Under the pieces are notes generated by a model. The model made no database searches, was not told the DNA's origin, and worked only from the letters and a program-made list of their open reading frames with translations. A stretch of 36,865 nt of DNA, taken from contig JAQCHP010000040.1 of NCBI GenBank assembly GCA_027619595.1, forward strand, positions 1 to 36,865. The letters run 5' to 3'. Origin of the DNA: Planctomycetota bacterium. GTDB taxonomy: Bacteria > Planctomycetota > Planctomycetia > Pirellulales > Pirellulaceae. This document shows positions 34,960-36,865 of the stretch, one piece after another (position 1 is the first letter of the stretch; each line of letters starts with the position of its first letter). Position numbers and translations under genes: made by a program.

Positions 34960-36426
34960 ATGTTACCGTTTGGCCCCCAAGACCGCCGTCAGTTTATCAA
35001 ACAAACTGCGGCCACAACAATTCTTACATCGCTTGGACCGACTCACGCAATCGGGAAACTGCATAGATCGGACGATGCTCCCGAATGTTGTGATCGAACG
35101 TATGCAACGGTTGCCGCAGCGATTAAAGCGCCGCCTGAAACGATCGCTTATGTTCCAGCGATCTACGCGGGCTCGAATGTCAAACAACCCGATTACTTGG
35201 CTACCATTGACCTGGACAGTAGTTCGAAGACTTACGGTCAAGTGATCCACCGGTTGCCGATGCCCAATATCGGTGACGAGCTTCATCATTTCGGTTGGAA
35301 TTCCTGCAGCAGCTGTCACGGAAAGGACAAAGTCGGACGCCGATTTATCGTGCTGCCAGGAATCAGTTCCAGTCGCATTCACATTGTCGACACCATTGAT
35401 CCACGTGCTCCCAAAATGCACAAAGTCATTGAACCAGAAACCATAAAATTGAAAACGGGATTGTCTGCACCGCATACCGTACATTGCCTTTCAACTGGCG
35501 AAATCATGATTTCGATGCTCGGCAACGCGGACGGCGAAGGCCCCGGCGGATTCATGTTGCTGGATCAGAAATTTGATGTCAAAGGCCGATGGGAAAAAGA
35601 TGCGACGGGCATGCAATTCAATTACGACTTCTGGTACCAGCCCCGACTCAATTCGATGGTCAGCAGCGAGTGGGGAGCTCCAAACACCGTTTCCCAAGGA
35701 TTCAAACTCGAGCATGTGGCTGAAGGCAAATACGGTCGACGGCTGCATTTTTGGGATTGGGAAAACCGAAAGATCGTTCAGTCGATCGACTTGGGTGAAG
35801 AAGGTTTGATACCGCTGGAAGTGAGATTTCATCATGATCCTTCCAGCACCCATGGCTTTGTCGGAGCAGCTTTAAGCAGCACCATTTGGCATTGGCATAA
35901 GCCCGGAGACAAATGGGAAGCCAAGCAAATCATTGGAGTCGATTCCGTCCCAACCGACGGCTGGCCATTTCCGGTACCTGGTCTAATTACAGATGTCGTG
36001 CTCTCAATGGATGATCGTTTCCTGTACTTCTCCAATTGGTTGCACGGCGATCTGCGACAGTACAATGTCAGTGATCCAGTGAACCCGAAACTGACTGGAC
36101 AAGTCTGGTTAGGAGGCGTGATTGGCAAGGGCAGGGAACTGAACGGAAAAAATCTGACCGGCGGCCCGCAAATGTTGCAGTTGAGCTTGGATGGCAAACG
36201 CCTTTATCTGACGAATTCTCTCTATGGCCCCTGGGACAATCAGTTCTACCCGGATATGGCCCAGACCGGATCGTACTTTCTGAAGATTGACTGCGATACA
36301 GACAAAGGCGGAATGACGTTGGACGAAAAGTTCTTTGTCGATTTTGGCGTCGAACCCAATGGTCCAGCTCGTGCGCACGAGATCCGTTTTGCTACCGGCG
36401 ACAGCACATCCGATATCTGGAGTTAA
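34960..36426 (+). CDS. Tat-exported selenium-binding protein (SBP56)/methanethiol oxidase homologue
   Basis: A 488-residue member of the SBP56/SELENBP1/MtoX family. Bacterial and human members oxidise methanethiol to formaldehyde, hydrogen sulfide and hydrogen peroxide, using copper. A twin-arginine signal (DRRQFIKQTAATTILTSLG) suggests export. Family landmarks are ELHHFGWNSCSSCHG (107 on, a CxxC), APHTVHCLSTGEIMISMLG near 170, FNYDFWYQPRLNSMVSSEWG, HDPSSTHGFVG and the final HEIRFATGDSTSDIWS, which matches the TSDIW end of the family. Several His residues would bind metal. Despite the family name no selenocysteine is involved, and it is not an operon partner of selAB. The start is ATG 34960. 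It lies inside the repeat-bounded segment. Confidence 0.92.
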   Translation: MLPFGPQDRRQFIKQTAATTILTSLGPTHAIGKLHRSDDAPECCDRTYATVAAAIKAPPETIAYVPAIYAGSNVKQPDYLATIDLDSSSKTYGQVIHRLPMPNIGDELHHFGWNSCSSCHGKDKVGRRFIVLPGISSSRIHIVDTIDPRAPKMHKVIEPETIKLKTGLSAPHTVHCLSTGEIMISMLGNADGEGPGGFMLLDQKFDVKGRWEKDATGMQFNYDFWYQPRLNSMVSSEWGAPNTVSQGFKLEHVAEGKYGRRLHFWDWENRKIVQSIDLGEEGLIPLEVRFHHDPSSTHGFVGAALSSTIWHWHKPGDKWEAKQIIGVDSVPTDGWPFPVPGLITDVVLSMDDRFLYFSNWLHGDLRQYNVSDPVNPKLTGQVWLGGVIGKGRELNGKNLTGGPQMLQLSLDGKRLYLTNSLYGPWDNQFYPDMAQTGSYFLKIDCDTDKGGMTLDEKFFVDFGVEPNGPARAHEIRFATGDSTSDIWS

Positions 36427-36495
36427 CGGTCATTTCGCATAGATCTCGGTTCACGTACTGGTGCCGCGCGCCGGCGCAACGGCTGCCTTCTCTAG

Positions 36496-36578
36496 AAAAA
36501 CACGGAGACAGGCAGAAAAAAAGAGGAAAAAGACGAGGACAGGCAGAAAAAGACGGGGACAGGCAGTATCTGGGCATT
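36496..36578 (+). repeat. Tandem gggga-cag repeat, site 2
   Basis: Three diverged units: 36496-36514 (aaaaacacggagacaggca), 36523-36545 and 36546-36566, followed by tatctgggcatt, the same trailer as at site 1 (tatttgggcatt). Same orientation as 33705-33762. The units differ from site 1 mainly in caggcag versus cagtcag. Confidence 0.85.
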
Positions 36579-36630
36579 ATTAAGCTGGGATAGACGCGGT
36601 GTTTGCGGCGAGGGGTTCGGCGGTCGCCGG

Positions 36631-36768
36631 ATGGCTATTCGAGAAGAAATGCGTCGTCAGATGGCCGAATTCATTGAAATGACGGCAAGAAATGGTGCGT
36701 CATGGCGCAACGGGAGCGCAGAAGGTGGGGCGGTATTCAAAAAATCAGGCGATAAGACCGATCGCTAA
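36631..36768 (+). CDS. Possible small protein, 45 aa
   Basis: A frame with ATG at 36631 gives a 45-residue helical, charged product (REEMRRQMAEFIEMTARNG) ending at TAA 36766. No Shine-Dalgarno is clear, and the frame remains open upstream through the repeat. It may be a remnant or a non-coding coincidence. It is close to a minus-strand partial gene at the window edge. Confidence 0.3.
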   Translation: MAIREEMRRQMAEFIEMTARNGASWRNGSAEGGAVFKKSGDKTDR

Positions 36769-36865
36769 CCCGGTAGTTCCGGTGATTTGACCTTCGGTTC
36801 CACGAAGCGGGCTCGACTGGCGCGAATTCCTTTCACGTACTTTTGACGCAGGCGACGAGCGGTCG
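36765..36865 (-). CDS. Partial gene, C-terminal ~32 residues, runs off the window
   Basis: On the minus strand one frame is open from the window edge to a TAG at 36765-36767. It encodes a basic C-terminus (ARRLRQKYVKGIRASRARF, then VEPKVKSPELPG). The other two frames lack this character. Too short to identify. It overlaps the end of the small plus-strand frame by a few bases. Confidence 0.4.
   Translation of the reverse strand, partial: TARRLRQKYVKGIRASRARFVEPKVKSPELPG

Noticed and set aside
34960-36426. Functional link between the selenium-binding-protein homologue and selAB
   Set aside because: SBP56/MtoX enzymes do not contain selenocysteine and the genes are 12 kb apart; the shared word selenium is not evidence.

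Overview
The window reads as a chromosomal segment of a planctomycete, most likely of the Pirellulales (Rhodopirellula/Blastopirellula-like). The case rests on gene content, not on a marker gene: a DUF1501 protein, twin-arginine (Tat) exported Gfo/Idh/MocA and beta-propeller proteins, a dockerin/PEP-CTERM protein, secreted sialidase and esterases, several short conserved proteins of a planctomycete type, many solitary genes, and intergenic DNA filled with dispersed palindromic repeats. No rRNA, tRNA, CRISPR array, phage or intact insertion sequence was found.

Left part (1-9.7 kb, nearly all minus strand): a secreted sialidase fused to an HSL-type esterase, bounded by two ~66-bp direct repeats; a DUF1501 protein; a BCS1-like AAA ATPase; a secreted NAGPA-type phosphodiester glycosidase translationally coupled to riboflavin synthase (ribE); a ~550-bp cluster of palindromic repeats; and enolase. 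Middle-left (9.7-16.1 kb, plus strand): a small membrane protein, surE, a lipoprotein, a membrane protein, guaA with a clear intrinsic terminator, and the ABC-F factor ettA.

Middle (16.1-22.4 kb, minus strand): a translation-flavoured block with an EF-P-like factor of the EfpL/YeiP subfamily, a lysine-rich histone-H1-like protein, two small conserved unknowns, and selB-selA-proC (selenocysteine incorporation plus proline synthesis). Middle-right (22.7-28.2 kb, plus strand): a tight trio of GDP-mannose 4,6-dehydratase, a TIGR03790 protein and a LarA-like (DUF2088) enzyme, then a four-copy 33-bp hairpin tandem repeat and a Tat-exported Gfo/Idh/MocA oxidoreductase.

Right part (28.3-36.9 kb): a looser accessory region with a Tat-exported five-bladed propeller protein, a BD-FAE-type esterase, a small lipoprotein-like ORF, decayed DNA that includes a truncated copy of the LarA-like C-terminus, a conserved unknown, a dockerin/PEP-CTERM gene whose 5' end is cut off at a repeat, a DUF4190-type membrane protein and a Tat-exported selenium-binding-protein/methanethiol-oxidase homologue. 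Core genes (ribE, eno, guaA, ettA, efpL, proC, selAB, surE) look intact. The most unusual items are the sialidase-esterase fusion, the gmd/TIGR03790/LarA-like trio, the LarA remnant, and two sets of same-orientation repeats bracketing accessory genes.
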